DNA from: Micromonospora cremea
GTDB lineage: Bacteria > Actinomycetota > Actinomycetes > Mycobacteriales > Micromonosporaceae
Assembly: GCF_900143515.1 (NCBI RefSeq)
Contig: NZ_FSQT01000001.1
Span: 186,001-250,000, forward strand
Length of the DNA stretch: 64,000 bases
Direction of reading: 5' to 3'
Below are positions 46,377-55,046 of the stretch, one piece after another (the first letter of the stretch is position 1; every line of letters starts with the position of its first letter). The translations under genes and the position numbers were made by a program. A model generated the notes under the pieces. That model saw only the letters and a program-made list of their open reading frames with translations, ran no database searches and was not told where the DNA came from.

Positions 46377-47566
46377 ACACCGCACCGCACACCGGCAATC
46401 CGACCAGCACCGCCGGCGCTGCGGCGTCGGCTGACACCGGCGCGCATCTGCGGCGGCTGCGCTGGGCCGTACGGGCCACGCTCACCCTCGGCGTCGCCGC
46501 CTCCGTGGCGGCAAAGGTCCTGCACGCCCGACCGAACCCGATCAGCCAGATCATCGCCGCATGGCCACCACAGGCGCTGCTGCTCACCGTCGAACTGATC
46601 TCCCGCGTCCCGCACCACCGCCGCTCCCTCGGCACCATCCGGATCATCGCGACCGCCATCATCGCCGCCATCGCGACATGGGTGAGCTACTGGCATCTCG
46701 TCGGCGTCGCCACGCGGTACGGGGAGACCGAAGCCGCCGCCGCATACCTGCTGCCCATATCCGTCGACGGACTCGTCATCGTCGCCAGCGTCAGCCTCGT
46801 CGAGCTCACCGCCAGGATCCGCGCGTCGACAGGTGACCACCGGCCTGCGCTGATCGCGTCGCCCGAATCCCCACCGGCCGCCACAGAGCCCGCCACCCAC
46901 GTGATCCGACAGGGTTCGGCGCAGCCCAGCACACTCGCTCCCGAGCAGCGCCCCGCCGCTCGGGCGGAGGGCGCGCCACCCGGCACACGGACTCGGCGGC
47001 CGCTCAGAGCCGTCACCGTGCCAACCGCCTCGCCAAGGGCTTGCGGACCCACCGCGGCACCTGACGGTGCCCGCCAGGATGCCGGAGACACGGCCGACGT
47101 TGATTCCGCTGCGCGCGGCATTGACCAGCCGCCGCAGGCGGCCGCTGCCAGGGTCCCCGCCACGCCGGTCGACACCGTCAACGGGAAGGCGTCCCGCTCT
47201 GCGCGCCCGCACCAGCGATCCGCGAACCTCCAGCCGATAGATCGGCTCGACGACGCGCAGCGCGTGGATCCACCGCAACGAAGGCCGGGCAAGGGACCCA
47301 GGACGCAGACCGATACAGCAGAAGGCGCGGTCTCCGATGGGGGACCCGCCAATCACGATCGGCACGACCCTGGGACTCAGACAGCTATAGCCGGCACCGT
47401 TCACGGCCTGAGTTGGGCCCCCGATTGGCCCGCCCCAGTTGAGAGGCCGGGGCGGGCTGCCGTACCGAGGTTGGCCGGGTGCCGGCCCAGATCACGGTCG
47501 GGGCGTCGCCGCCGTGCCCGCGGCTCGGGTGTTACGGGTGCTCGGGGTGGTTGTTCGGGCGCTTGA
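46373..47566 (+). CDS. DUF2637 membrane protein
   Basis: Four membrane segments in the first 160 residues (LRWAVRATLTLGVAASVAA, AAWPPQALLLTVELIS, IRIIATAIIAAIATWVSYWH, PISVDGLVIVASVSLVEL) define DUF2637, a family often encoded on actinomycete conjugative elements. The remaining 235 residues are disordered, and no HTH tail is present, unlike 18497-18941. The frame runs through a hairpin (47428) and 35 bases into the convergent gene, so the natural stop may have been lost. Confidence 0.75.
   Translation: MNTAPHTGNPTSTAGAAASADTGAHLRRLRWAVRATLTLGVAASVAAKVLHARPNPISQIIAAWPPQALLLTVELISRVPHHRRSLGTIRIIATAIIAAIATWVSYWHLVGVATRYGETEAAAAYLLPISVDGLVIVASVSLVELTARIRASTGDHRPALIASPESPPAATEPATHVIRQGSAQPSTLAPEQRPAARAEGAPPGTRTRRPLRAVTVPTASPRACGPTAAPDGARQDAGDTADVDSAARGIDQPPQAAAARVPATPVDTVNGKASRSARPHQRSANLQPIDRLDDAQRVDPPQRRPGKGPRTQTDTAEGAVSDGGPANHDRHDPGTQTAIAGTVHGLSWAPDWPAPVERPGRAAVPRLAGCRPRSRSGRRRRARGSGVTGARGGCSGA
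47428..47457. terminator. Bidirectional hairpin between convergent genes
   Basis: GCCCGCCCC pairs with GGGGCGGGC across a 12-nt loop. It lies 75 bases beyond the metallophosphoesterase stop on the minus strand. Confidence 0.55.
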
Positions 47567-49031
47567 GGTGGGACAGGTCGTGCTTGGCCATCATGTTGCG
47601 GTCCGCGACGGACGCGCCCAACGCGAACTGCGGCCAGTAACCCATGATCTCCTGCCGGCTGCGCTCGCTCCATCGACGGGCGAGTTCGCTGCGGGATTTG
47701 TAGAAGTTCAACGCGTAACCACCGGTGTAGAGCCGCAGGAGCGAGTAGCCGCCGGGGTACTCCTTGACCGCGGCTACCTCCATCTGCGTGACGTTCGGCG
47801 CGATCGGGCTGACCGTACGCTTGTTGCGGTGGGTATGCCCCGCGTGGTGCAGGAAGACGCCGGGTGTCTTGGCGTAGTCGTTCAGAATGGTCGTCGCCTG
47901 GTCTGCCTGCAGTGAGCTGCCGGCGGTGATGGGGAATGCGGAGTCCTGCATGACCAGGGGGTGGTGGCCGAACACGAGCGTGGGCTGCTCGGCGTGCTTG
48001 GCCAGGTCGGCGCGGAACCAGGCGAGTTGGTCGGCCGAGAGGGCTCCCGCGTCGCCCCCGTTGCCTGGCTTGTCGTACGTGTCAAGGCCGATGACGTGCA
48101 GACCGGAGAGGTCCCGGGAGAAGTAGGTCAGCTTGTTCCGCGAGAAGAATCCGTCGTGAAAGCAGTCGTTGCCCTGCCACTGGCCGACCCGGCAGGTGGA
48201 ATACGGGTCACCGGTGTGCGCCCGGTCGTGGTTGCCACGGGTCACGAAGTAGTCGGTGCCGTAATCGCCGAAGCCGTCGAGTAGTTGTCCGGCGCGGCTG
48301 AGGTCGGACGGCACGGCCTCGGCGGAGATGTCGCCGGCGGCCAGCAGGTAGGACGGCTTGTGTCGCCGTACGTCCTCGACCAGGGCCTGAAGCATGACCT
48401 CTGGGTACGGGGGGAGCCCGAGTTCCTGGGTTATGCCGATGTACTGGGGCTGGCCCCCGACGAGCCCGGCCTGCGTCTCTCCCATGTGCAGGTCGTTGCA
48501 GAGCACGATAGAGAAGAGGTACTTCCCGGGTGGCGGCTGCGGGGTGGTGAACGAGAAAGGTCCCACCTCCGTGTCCAGCCCGTACGGTGAGGTGCCGACC
48601 GCGTTGCCGCTGATCAGCGTGAACGGGGTGGGTGACGCGGCTCGGCCACGGGACCGGGCTTGGTAGTAGTAGGTCTGTCCGGGTTCGAGCCCGGTGAGTT
48701 CGACGTAGTGGTAGGCGGTGTTGGAGCTGATTCCCCGGGCGACCCGGTTCAGCCGCGAGGGGTGGGTGCCGTAAATGATCTCGCCATCGGCGGGAGCGGG
48801 CTGCATACGCCCGAGGCCATCATCGGTGCCCGGTAGGCCGGTGTACCAGGTGATGACGGCGTGGTCCTCGGCCAGGGTCACGAGTTCCAGATTGACGGGC
48901 AGAACATCTCCTGGCCGGCCCCGGTCCGCCTCGGCGGCACGGGCGGGGCTGGCGAGGGCTAGCGGACCGGCGGCGGCGGCCAAGGCCGTCCAACGCAGCA
49001 GGTCGCGACGGGTGAAATCGCAAGCGGGCAT
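47532..49031 (-). CDS. Tat-exported metallophosphoesterase
   Basis: A 499-residue protein with a twin-arginine signal (FTRRDLLRWTALAAAA). A purple-acid-phosphatase-like fibronectin domain (about 40-170: AVITWYTGL, LEPGQTYYYQA) precedes the calcineurin fold: NDLHMGE, AAGDIS, TRGNHDRAH, FGHHPLV and HHAGHTHRN supply the metal ligands. It resembles the TIGR03767-type actinobacterial group. Extracellular phosphoester hydrolysis is expected; substrate open. Confidence 0.88.
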   Translation of the reverse strand: MPACDFTRRDLLRWTALAAAAGPLALASPARAAEADRGRPGDVLPVNLELVTLAEDHAVITWYTGLPGTDDGLGRMQPAPADGEIIYGTHPSRLNRVARGISSNTAYHYVELTGLEPGQTYYYQARSRGRAASPTPFTLISGNAVGTSPYGLDTEVGPFSFTTPQPPPGKYLFSIVLCNDLHMGETQAGLVGGQPQYIGITQELGLPPYPEVMLQALVEDVRRHKPSYLLAAGDISAEAVPSDLSRAGQLLDGFGDYGTDYFVTRGNHDRAHTGDPYSTCRVGQWQGNDCFHDGFFSRNKLTYFSRDLSGLHVIGLDTYDKPGNGGDAGALSADQLAWFRADLAKHAEQPTLVFGHHPLVMQDSAFPITAGSSLQADQATTILNDYAKTPGVFLHHAGHTHRNKRTVSPIAPNVTQMEVAAVKEYPGGYSLLRLYTGGYALNFYKSRSELARRWSERSRQEIMGYWPQFALGASVADRNMMAKHDLSHLKRPNNHPEHP

Positions 49032-49486
49032 GACCGAGAAACCTAGGTGGGACGGATAACAAGATCTCGGGCGTGATCTGACCGGATGGTGTCTAGGAAG
49101 AGAAGAATGGCGCCGCGACCTGCATGGATGAGCCGTAAGTTACCAACAGGTCGCCGAACGGGAAGAGCAGCTGGACGTTCTGTTGCCTTCCCGGTTGAAG
49201 GGCGGAGGCACAGTTGACGGGTGGAGCATCGGCGCTATCGTCGTCCGTGGTCGCGACCGAGGTCAGCGTTCGCTGCGCCGCCGGAATATCGCGGCGGTGG
49301 ATAGGACATCGACGACTCACCTGAGCCACTGATTGATCTTGTGCATGTGCTCCCGACCGCCTGACGCGCGGGACCGGTAGTGAGGCCGTTCCGTGGCCCG
49401 GTCGAAGACGAAGGAGACTTCGACGTGGGAGAAGCTGGCCAGGCCGAGCAACAGTCTTCACCGAACCACGGGTCGCCGACCAGACC
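49032..49486. other. Region between the metallophosphoesterase and BTAD genes
   Basis: No gene recognised. The plus frame of the BTAD gene stays open upstream of 49487 without LysM homology, indicating a lost 5' part. Confidence 0.35.
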
Positions 49487-51178
49487 ATGGTCGCCTCCGC
49501 CGGGCCCGGCGACACCACGATGCCGGGTGGCTGGATACCGCACACCAGCGCCGAACAGGTCGCCGCGGCCGCAGCACTCGTGTGGCTGCGCCGCCGGCGC
49601 GCCTACCGCCCGGATGAGGCCGGGCCGGCGCAACGCGACAACCTCGACCTCGCCCCGCTGCCAGAGACCGTCACCGCAGCCCACGCAGCGTTGGCCGCCT
49701 CTGACGGCACCGGTCCATCCGATCTCACCGCACCGGATCAGCGCACGGAACAGCCGCCGGACTCGTTGCTGGCGGATGTGCCGCCAACGGGCGTCGGGCT
49801 CACAGGGGTTGCCGCCGACGATGCCGCTCGCGGCCTTCTCGTCACCGTCCTTCTGCGCGCCCTGCACCGCCGCAGCGCAGGGACGGCGCTCATCACCACA
49901 ATCGGGGACCTGACCAGGCTGCTCGGCCCCTCCGCACAACGGATCCACTCGGTTTCGGGTCTCACCGTCGCCGCATCACTTCAGGAAGCAGTGACGGTGC
50001 TGGAGGAACACCCGCACCATCAGACTCCTGACACCACCACTGGGCGGGGCAGCAGCTCGGCGAATGGGCCATCCCGCCAGGCGCCCCGGGTCTTGCTCAC
50101 CCACACGCCGCAGGATCCCGGCACCGCACGCCGCCTCAAGGCCGCGCTCGCAGCCGCCGGCGGCACCGCCGTCGCGGTCCTCGTCGGAGCCTGGCCACCC
50201 GGCGCGACCTGGGAGATCACGGCAACCGGTCACGCCTCCAACGGCACCCAGGAGCAGCCGGCACCGCCAAGAATGTGCGTTCTCAACGCGGCGGCTGCCA
50301 CCGATCTGCTCACCGTGATCAGCCAGGCCCAGCCCCACCCGGGACCCAACACGCCACTCGCTCCGGCAGCCGACCCACCGCCGACCCGGGCGCGCGTCCC
50401 ACGGCAGACCGCTCGAGGCCAAGCGCCAACCACGCCCCGCCACACCACCAAACAGCCTCTGCACCTGCAAATCCTCGGCGACACCACGCTGCAGAGCCAC
50501 GGCCAGCCGTTGACGATCCGACGCACCGCGGCCCTCCAAGCCCTGGTCTTCCTCGCCGTGTCTCCCGGCGGCGCCAACAGCCGAGACCTGACAACCGCCA
50601 TCTGGCCCGGCCTTCCCGCACACACCGTCACCGCCCGCCTCTACACCACCCTCAACGACCTCAGAAAAGCCGTCGCCGCCGTCAGCGAGATTCCGCTCAT
50701 CGAGCACACCGGCGACCGCTACCGCCTGCGCCGCGACCACATCGAGGTAGACCTGTGGCGGTTCCACGCTGCGGTAGAACATGCCGCCACCGCAGTGACC
50801 GAACGCCCCGCCGCCTGGCAGGCCGTCATCAACGCCTACACCGGCGACCTCGCCGCCGAACACGACTGGCCGTGGCTCAACCCGCCACGAGAAGCCCTAC
50901 GCAGGCACGTCATCGACGCCTACACCGCCCTGGCCGCCACCCAGCCCGACCCGCGGCGCACCCTGTCCCTGCTGCAAGACGCGATCCGCGTCGACCCGTA
51001 CAACGAAGACCTGCACCGCCGCGCCATACACGCCCTCGCCGCGCTCGGCGACCACGCCGCTGCCGACGACCTGCTCACCACCTTCAACCGCCGACTGACC
51101 GACGCCGGCCTGGAGCACGTCATCCCCGAAGAAGAAGTCCGGCAGCCGCGCGCCGCATCGAGCGGGCAAAAGCACTAG
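49487..51178 (+). CDS. Truncated LysM-BTAD paralogue: one membrane helix fused to SARP/BTAD
   Basis: This 563-residue protein begins with a single hydrophobic segment ending in RRRRAYRP, equivalent to the last helix of the protein at 43216 (HRQRRYIPRP). The middle part (GVGLTGVAADDAARGLLVTVL, RVLLTHTPQDPGTARRLKAAL) parallels its C-terminal region. From about residue 324 it carries a winged helix (LHLQILGDTTLQSHGQPLTI) and BTAD (DLWRFHAAVEHAA, RVDPYNEDLHRRAIHALAALG). The LysM and first helices are missing, and no ribosome site precedes the ATG, so it is probably 5'-truncated. Confidence 0.75.
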   Translation: MVASAGPGDTTMPGGWIPHTSAEQVAAAAALVWLRRRRAYRPDEAGPAQRDNLDLAPLPETVTAAHAALAASDGTGPSDLTAPDQRTEQPPDSLLADVPPTGVGLTGVAADDAARGLLVTVLLRALHRRSAGTALITTIGDLTRLLGPSAQRIHSVSGLTVAASLQEAVTVLEEHPHHQTPDTTTGRGSSSANGPSRQAPRVLLTHTPQDPGTARRLKAALAAAGGTAVAVLVGAWPPGATWEITATGHASNGTQEQPAPPRMCVLNAAAATDLLTVISQAQPHPGPNTPLAPAADPPPTRARVPRQTARGQAPTTPRHTTKQPLHLQILGDTTLQSHGQPLTIRRTAALQALVFLAVSPGGANSRDLTTAIWPGLPAHTVTARLYTTLNDLRKAVAAVSEIPLIEHTGDRYRLRRDHIEVDLWRFHAAVEHAATAVTERPAAWQAVINAYTGDLAAEHDWPWLNPPREALRRHVIDAYTALAATQPDPRRTLSLLQDAIRVDPYNEDLHRRAIHALAALGDHAAADDLLTTFNRRLTDAGLEHVIPEEEVRQPRAASSGQKH

Positions 51179-51204
51179 CAGCCCGCCCCGGCCTGCCGAC
51201 GGCT

Positions 51205-51224
51205 CCCGGCCGGCACCGGCCGGG
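51205..51224 (+). terminator. Hairpin after the BTAD gene
   Basis: CCCGGCCG/CGGCCGGG stem with GCAC loop, 26 bases after the stop. Confidence 0.6.
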
Positions 51225-51427
51225 CCTGCCTGCCACGCTGATCGGCACAAAACCTTGGGAAGACCTCGGGGACCGCCCCGAACCCCCGACCCCTCCTCAG
51301 ACATCAGCCGCGGATCCCCTCGCCGGGCACCACCAGACCGTCCAGCCTTCCCGGACGGGGCCAAGGTCGTCCGGTAGTGCGCTCCGCCCTTGGCCTCGCC
51401 CGGGGATGCTGGACGGTCTGGCGACTG

Positions 51428-51619
51428 CCCGACGGGGTGGAAGCAGTGCAGCCCGTCGTGCCTGGCGACGCAGACCCGGCCCGCGTCGTGGACGCGTACG
51501 CCGTCAAAGGAGCCGGCGTCGCAGGTGCCGAAGACCTCGCCCGCGCGCAGTGCGCCGCCGTCGGTGACGGTGAACCGGCGCAGGCCCCGTCGACCACGTA
51601 GACGCACGACGGCGGCCAC
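51428..51619 (-). pseudogene. SMP-30/gluconolactonase fragment
   Basis: The frame GLRRFTVTDGGALRAGEVF, then DGVRVHDAGRVCVARHDGLH matches blades of the SMP-30 lactonase fold. Both ends are missing and the frame runs on into unrelated sequence. Confidence 0.55.
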
Positions 51620-51681
51620 GCCCGGGGCCGGATGCCATGCCGTTGCTCGGGGCAACAGAAGTCGGAGAACCGCCGTCCCGC

Positions 51682-51708
51682 GTTAACTTGCAGGTCAGGC
51701 GCCTGACC
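51682..51708 (+). promoter_or_regulatory. Palindrome and PHO-box-like element upstream of alkaline phosphatase
   Basis: GGTCAGGCGCCTGACC (51693-51708) is a perfect 16-bp palindrome. It adjoins GTTAACTTGCA (51682-51692), so that the two 11-nt steps loosely resemble PHO-box direct units. Either could be the regulatory site of the phosphatase gene 56 bases on. Confidence 0.4.
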
Positions 51709-51763
51709 GGCGGTTGTGGTTGCGTGGTGACCGCCAAACGCCCGTCCGTCAGGAGGACAACCC

Positions 51764-53110
51764 GTGACTTTCCGTTCCAGCCGCTGGCTGCTGGCCCCCG
51801 TGGTCGCGGGGGCGGTCGCCGCCGCCGGCCTGAGCCTGGTCAACCCGATCACCGCGGCCGACGCCGGCCCGGCCAAGGGCAAGGCTCGCAACGTCATCTT
51901 CATCAACGGTGACGGTATGGCCGCTGCCCAGCGCGAGGCCGCCCGCCTCTACCTGGCCGGTCTCGACGGCCAGCTCACCATGGACAAGCTTCCCTATTCC
52001 GGCCAGCTCACCACCAGCCCGCACGACCCCGCATCGCCGATCACCGACTCCGCCGCCGCCGCGACCGCCTGGGCCACCGGCGAGAAGACCTACAACGGCG
52101 CGATCAGCGTCGACGTGGACGGCAACCCGCTGCCCACCCTCGGCGCCCAGGCAAAGGCCGCCGGCAAGGCGACCGGCCTGGTCACCACCGCCCAGGTCAC
52201 CGACGCCAGCCCGGCCGCCTTCTTCGCCAACACCGCCAACCGCTCCGCCCAGGACGAGATCGCCCGGCAGTACCTCGAGGTCACCAAGCCGGACGTCATC
52301 CTGGGCGGCGGCGAGGACTGGTGGCTGCCGGCCGGCGCCGCCGGGGCGTATCCGGACAAGCCGGCCGAGGACACGTCCGAGGCCAGCAAGGGCACCAAGG
52401 GCGACCTGATCACCGAGGCGAAGGCCAAGGGCTACCAGTACGTATCCACCGCCGATCAGCTGCAGGCCGCCAAGGGCGGCAAGCTGCTCGGCCTCTTCGC
52501 CAACGAGGAGCTGTTCCAGCAGCGCCCCGAAGGCGAGGGCGACGTCTACAACCCGCCGGCCAGCCTGGCCACGATGACCGACAAGGCCCTGTCCACCCTG
52601 TCGAAGAACAAGCAGGGTTTCTTCCTCTTCGTCGAGGAGGAGGGCATCGACGAGTTCGCCCACGCGAACAATGGCACCCGAATGCTCCAGGCCCTCGGCG
52701 AGCTGGAGAAGGCCGTCGCGGTGGCCCGCAACTACGCGGCCAGCCACCCGGACACCCTGGTCGTGGTGACCGGTGACCACGAGTGCGGCGGCCTGACCGT
52801 CGAGGACACCGCCACCTCCGACGAGTCGGGCGACGGCATCTCGGCCGAGGATGGCCCCTTCCCGATCAAGGGCAGCAGCCTGAGCTTCAACCTGGACTGG
52901 ACCACCAGCGGGCACACCGGCGCCGACGTGCCGTCACCGCGGTCGGTCCGCTGGCCGAGCAGTTCAGCGGCAAGCACCCGAACACCCACGTGCACGACGT
53001 GCTCGCCCAGATCCTCACCCGCTGACCCGCCCGGCCGCGCCCTCCCGTCTCGCATCAGGGACGGGAGGGCGCTCCGGTCAGCGCCACCAGACCGGTTCGC
53101 GCCGGGCTGA
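51764..53110 (+). CDS. Secreted alkaline phosphatase, frameshifted near the 3' end
   Basis: AGGAGG precedes GTG 51764. A signal peptide (to about residue 32) is followed by the PhoA-type core: NVIFINGDGM, ITDSAAAATAWATG with the nucleophile Ser near 96, FLFVEEEGIDEFAHANN, VVTGDHECGG and SGHTGADVP with the late His. Just after that motif one G seems missing (about 52931), because the expected tail (TAVGPLAEQFSGKHPNTHV) is in the next frame and stops at 53025. The listed frame ends at 53110, beyond the terminator, which supports the lesion. Catalytic residues all precede it. Confidence 0.85.
   Translation: MTFRSSRWLLAPVVAGAVAAAGLSLVNPITAADAGPAKGKARNVIFINGDGMAAAQREAARLYLAGLDGQLTMDKLPYSGQLTTSPHDPASPITDSAAAATAWATGEKTYNGAISVDVDGNPLPTLGAQAKAAGKATGLVTTAQVTDASPAAFFANTANRSAQDEIARQYLEVTKPDVILGGGEDWWLPAGAAGAYPDKPAEDTSEASKGTKGDLITEAKAKGYQYVSTADQLQAAKGGKLLGLFANEELFQQRPEGEGDVYNPPASLATMTDKALSTLSKNKQGFFLFVEEEGIDEFAHANNGTRMLQALGELEKAVAVARNYAASHPDTLVVVTGDHECGGLTVEDTATSDESGDGISAEDGPFPIKGSSLSFNLDWTTSGHTGADVPSPRSVRWPSSSAASTRTPTCTTCSPRSSPADPPGRALPSRIRDGRALRSAPPDRFAPG
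53037..53072 (+). terminator. Hairpin terminator of the alkaline phosphatase
   Basis: Perfect 13-bp stem GCGCCCTCCCGTC/GACGGGAGGGCGC with 10-nt loop, 12 bases after the stop of the restored frame. Confidence 0.8.
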
Positions 53111-53382
53111 CCACCCGCACCCTGCTACGGGGCGCTGGTTCGGTCGCGGGCTTTGACACCACCTGATCGCACCACCCACTCCTCATGGGGAAGGCCAGTT
53201 CTCCCCTGGGCGGCGGCGGGGGGACATCTGAGTGCCTGCGGGCGCACTCACATGCCGATGAGCGGATATCTGATCTTGATCGCGGTGTCGGTGTGCGATG
53301 ACTAACGTGTCGCGTCCTTGCGCGGAGCCGAGACCCACGCGGGCTGGTACTGCTGCGGGCTGATTGTGCGGTACCCGCCCAG

Positions 53383-53418
53383 GCTAGTACTAGCGGAAAC
53401 GGGTTTGCTATGGAAACC
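53383..53418 (+). promoter_or_regulatory. Palindromic operator candidates before the membrane protein/regulator pair
   Basis: GCTAGTACTAGC (53383-53394) is a perfect palindrome; GGTTTGCTATGGAAACC (53402-53418) has 5-bp arms. Both lie within 45 bases of the ATG at 53426, and the second gene encodes a winged-helix regulator. Confidence 0.45.
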
Positions 53419-53425
53419 TATTGGC

Positions 53426-54109
53426 ATGACCACTGATTCGGTACCCGCCGGCGGCGATCCCCGCCGGCTGCTGTCGGAGGCGCGCGGCCTCGCCCGCCGG
53501 GTGCGGGTCGACCAGCGGGTGACCTGGTTCGCGCTGCTGGTGCTGGCCGCGGTGACGTTCGTGGGGATCCCGTTCGACTGGTATTTCCTCGTCCTCCACT
53601 GCGTCGGCGACGGCACCGTGTGCCAGTTCTCGCGTCAAGGCGTGCTGTACTACTGGCCGCCGGCGCTGCTGCTGGCGTACGCGGCGATCGCCGTCTGCTA
53701 CGTGCGGGTCGCCCGGTCGCGGGGGCTGGGCGCCCGGGTGCTGCCGTACGCGATCACCGGCGTCACGCTGACCGTCCTGTTCACCGCCGCCTGGGTGGCG
53801 GCGCGCCTGTACCTCCCGAGCCACCCCCGCCAGGACCCGTTCCCGTACTGGATGCTCGTGCTGGACCGGCTGATCGCACCGTGGGGCACCATCGGGGTGG
53901 CGCTGCTGGTGCTGGCCCGGCTGGAGCGCAACGTCGGGCTGCTGGTGTTCACCCTCGGCTACCTGACGGTGGCGCTAGTGCCGATCGACTTCGGCTGGCA
54001 CTGGCAGGGCCAGGACAGCAAGGCGTTCCTGCCGCAGCAGATCATCAACGGCACCGTGCTGCTGCTGGGCGCGATCGGCTTCTGGCTGGCCGGCCGGCGG
54101 CGCCGGTGA
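53426..54109 (+). CDS. Six-helix membrane protein, unknown family
   Basis: A 227-residue protein with about six helices (VTWFALLVLAAVTFVGIPF, PALLLAYAAIAVCYVRVA, YAITGVTLTVLFTAAWVAA, and three more before the GRRRR end). The ATG follows the operator candidates. It overlaps the winged-helix gene by 4 bases; such pairs are usually autoregulated. Confidence 0.75.
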   Translation: MTTDSVPAGGDPRRLLSEARGLARRVRVDQRVTWFALLVLAAVTFVGIPFDWYFLVLHCVGDGTVCQFSRQGVLYYWPPALLLAYAAIAVCYVRVARSRGLGARVLPYAITGVTLTVLFTAAWVAARLYLPSHPRQDPFPYWMLVLDRLIAPWGTIGVALLVLARLERNVGLLVFTLGYLTVALVPIDFGWHWQGQDSKAFLPQQIINGTVLLLGAIGFWLAGRRRR

Positions 54110-54468
54110 CCGCCGAGAACGGGGCCCCGGACCCGCACGAGCCGTCCGCCCACCCGGTCAATGGGCTGGACGAGGTGGTGCACCAGCGGGTCCGGCTGGG
54201 CATCCTCACCATCGCGCACGAGGCCCGCCGGGCGGAGTTCGGCTACCTGCGCACCCAGCTGGACCTGACCGCCGGGAACCTCTCCAAACACCTGAGCGTG
54301 CTAGAAGCGGCCGGCCTGATCGAGGTCGAGAAGGGGTACGCCGGCCGGCGGGGCCGTACCTGGATCACGCTCACCGCCGCCGGCAGCACCGCGCTCGCCG
54401 ACGAGATCGCGCGACTCAAGCAGCTCATCGCCCGCGTCGAAACCACCGACACCCCGGAGGACCGATGA
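54106..54468 (+). CDS. Winged-helix transcriptional regulator
   Basis: A 120-residue single-domain regulator: VHQRVRLGILTIAHEARRAE, LTAGNLSKHLSVLEAAGLIE, YAGRRGRTWITLTAAG. This is the ArsR/MarR-like HTH type that pairs with membrane proteins. GTG start overlaps the upstream stop and its own stop overlaps the next ATG, so the three genes are coupled. Confidence 0.85.
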   Translation: MTAENGAPDPHEPSAHPVNGLDEVVHQRVRLGILTIAHEARRAEFGYLRTQLDLTAGNLSKHLSVLEAAGLIEVEKGYAGRRGRTWITLTAAGSTALADEIARLKQLIARVETTDTPEDR

Positions 54469-54623
54469 CCACCGCACTGACCCCCCGACACCTGCTCACA
54501 GCCGCGCTCGCCACAGCCGCGCTCGCCACCGGGGTCGCCGTGCCGCTCGTCGGCGCCGGCCGCGGGTGGGCGGCGGCGGCGCCGGCCGCGCCCGGCACGG
54601 CACGGCTAAGCGACACCATTTGA
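54465..54623 (+). CDS. Truncated exported protein (signal peptide region only)
   Basis: Fifty-two residues: MTTALTPRHLLTAALATAAL and a further hydrophobic stretch form a signal peptide, then TARLSDTI and TGA. It is the 5' end of a gene whose body was replaced by the DUF1737 segment. A 15-bp direct repeat (ACAGCCGCGCTCGCC) lies inside. Confidence 0.5.
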   Translation: MTTALTPRHLLTAALATAALATGVAVPLVGAGRGWAAAAPAAPGTARLSDTI

Positions 54624-54717
54624 TCGGGTACACGGATCTGCCGCTGGTCGCGCGCGAGCACGACTGGCTGGTGGCCACGACTGTTGCTCAGGCACGACCG
54701 AGCGGCACAATGCGACG

Positions 54718-54930
54718 GTGTCAGATCATTCTGAGCCGCTCGGCTACCGGCTTATCACCGGACCCGATGACGCTGACTTCTGCGCCCGCGTCAGCGGCCT
54801 CATCGACCAGGGCTACCAGCTTTACGGCTCACCGGCGCTGGCCTTCGACGGGGAACGCGTCATCGCCGCTCAAGCGTTGGTCCTGCCAAACTTAGCCGGG
54901 CCCGAGTCGGCCGAGGGCAGCTCCAGATAG
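54718..54930 (+). CDS. DUF1737 domain protein, copy 1
   Basis: A 70-residue protein from GTG: LGYRLITGPDDADFCARVSG, QGYQLYGSPALAFDGERVIA, AQALVL. This is the complete DUF1737 domain. Function unknown. About 200 bp around it recurs at 60505. Confidence 0.75.
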   Translation: MSDHSEPLGYRLITGPDDADFCARVSGLIDQGYQLYGSPALAFDGERVIAAQALVLPNLAGPESAEGSSR

Positions 54931-55046
54931 GGGCGGACGCTCATGGTCGCCGACCGAGTGTCACGGTAAGTGACGGGCGAACGGCAGCGCTCGACGCGCG
55001 GTCCTGCCGATGTGCGGATGCGGAGGTCGGGCCTGGCCGGGGTCAG

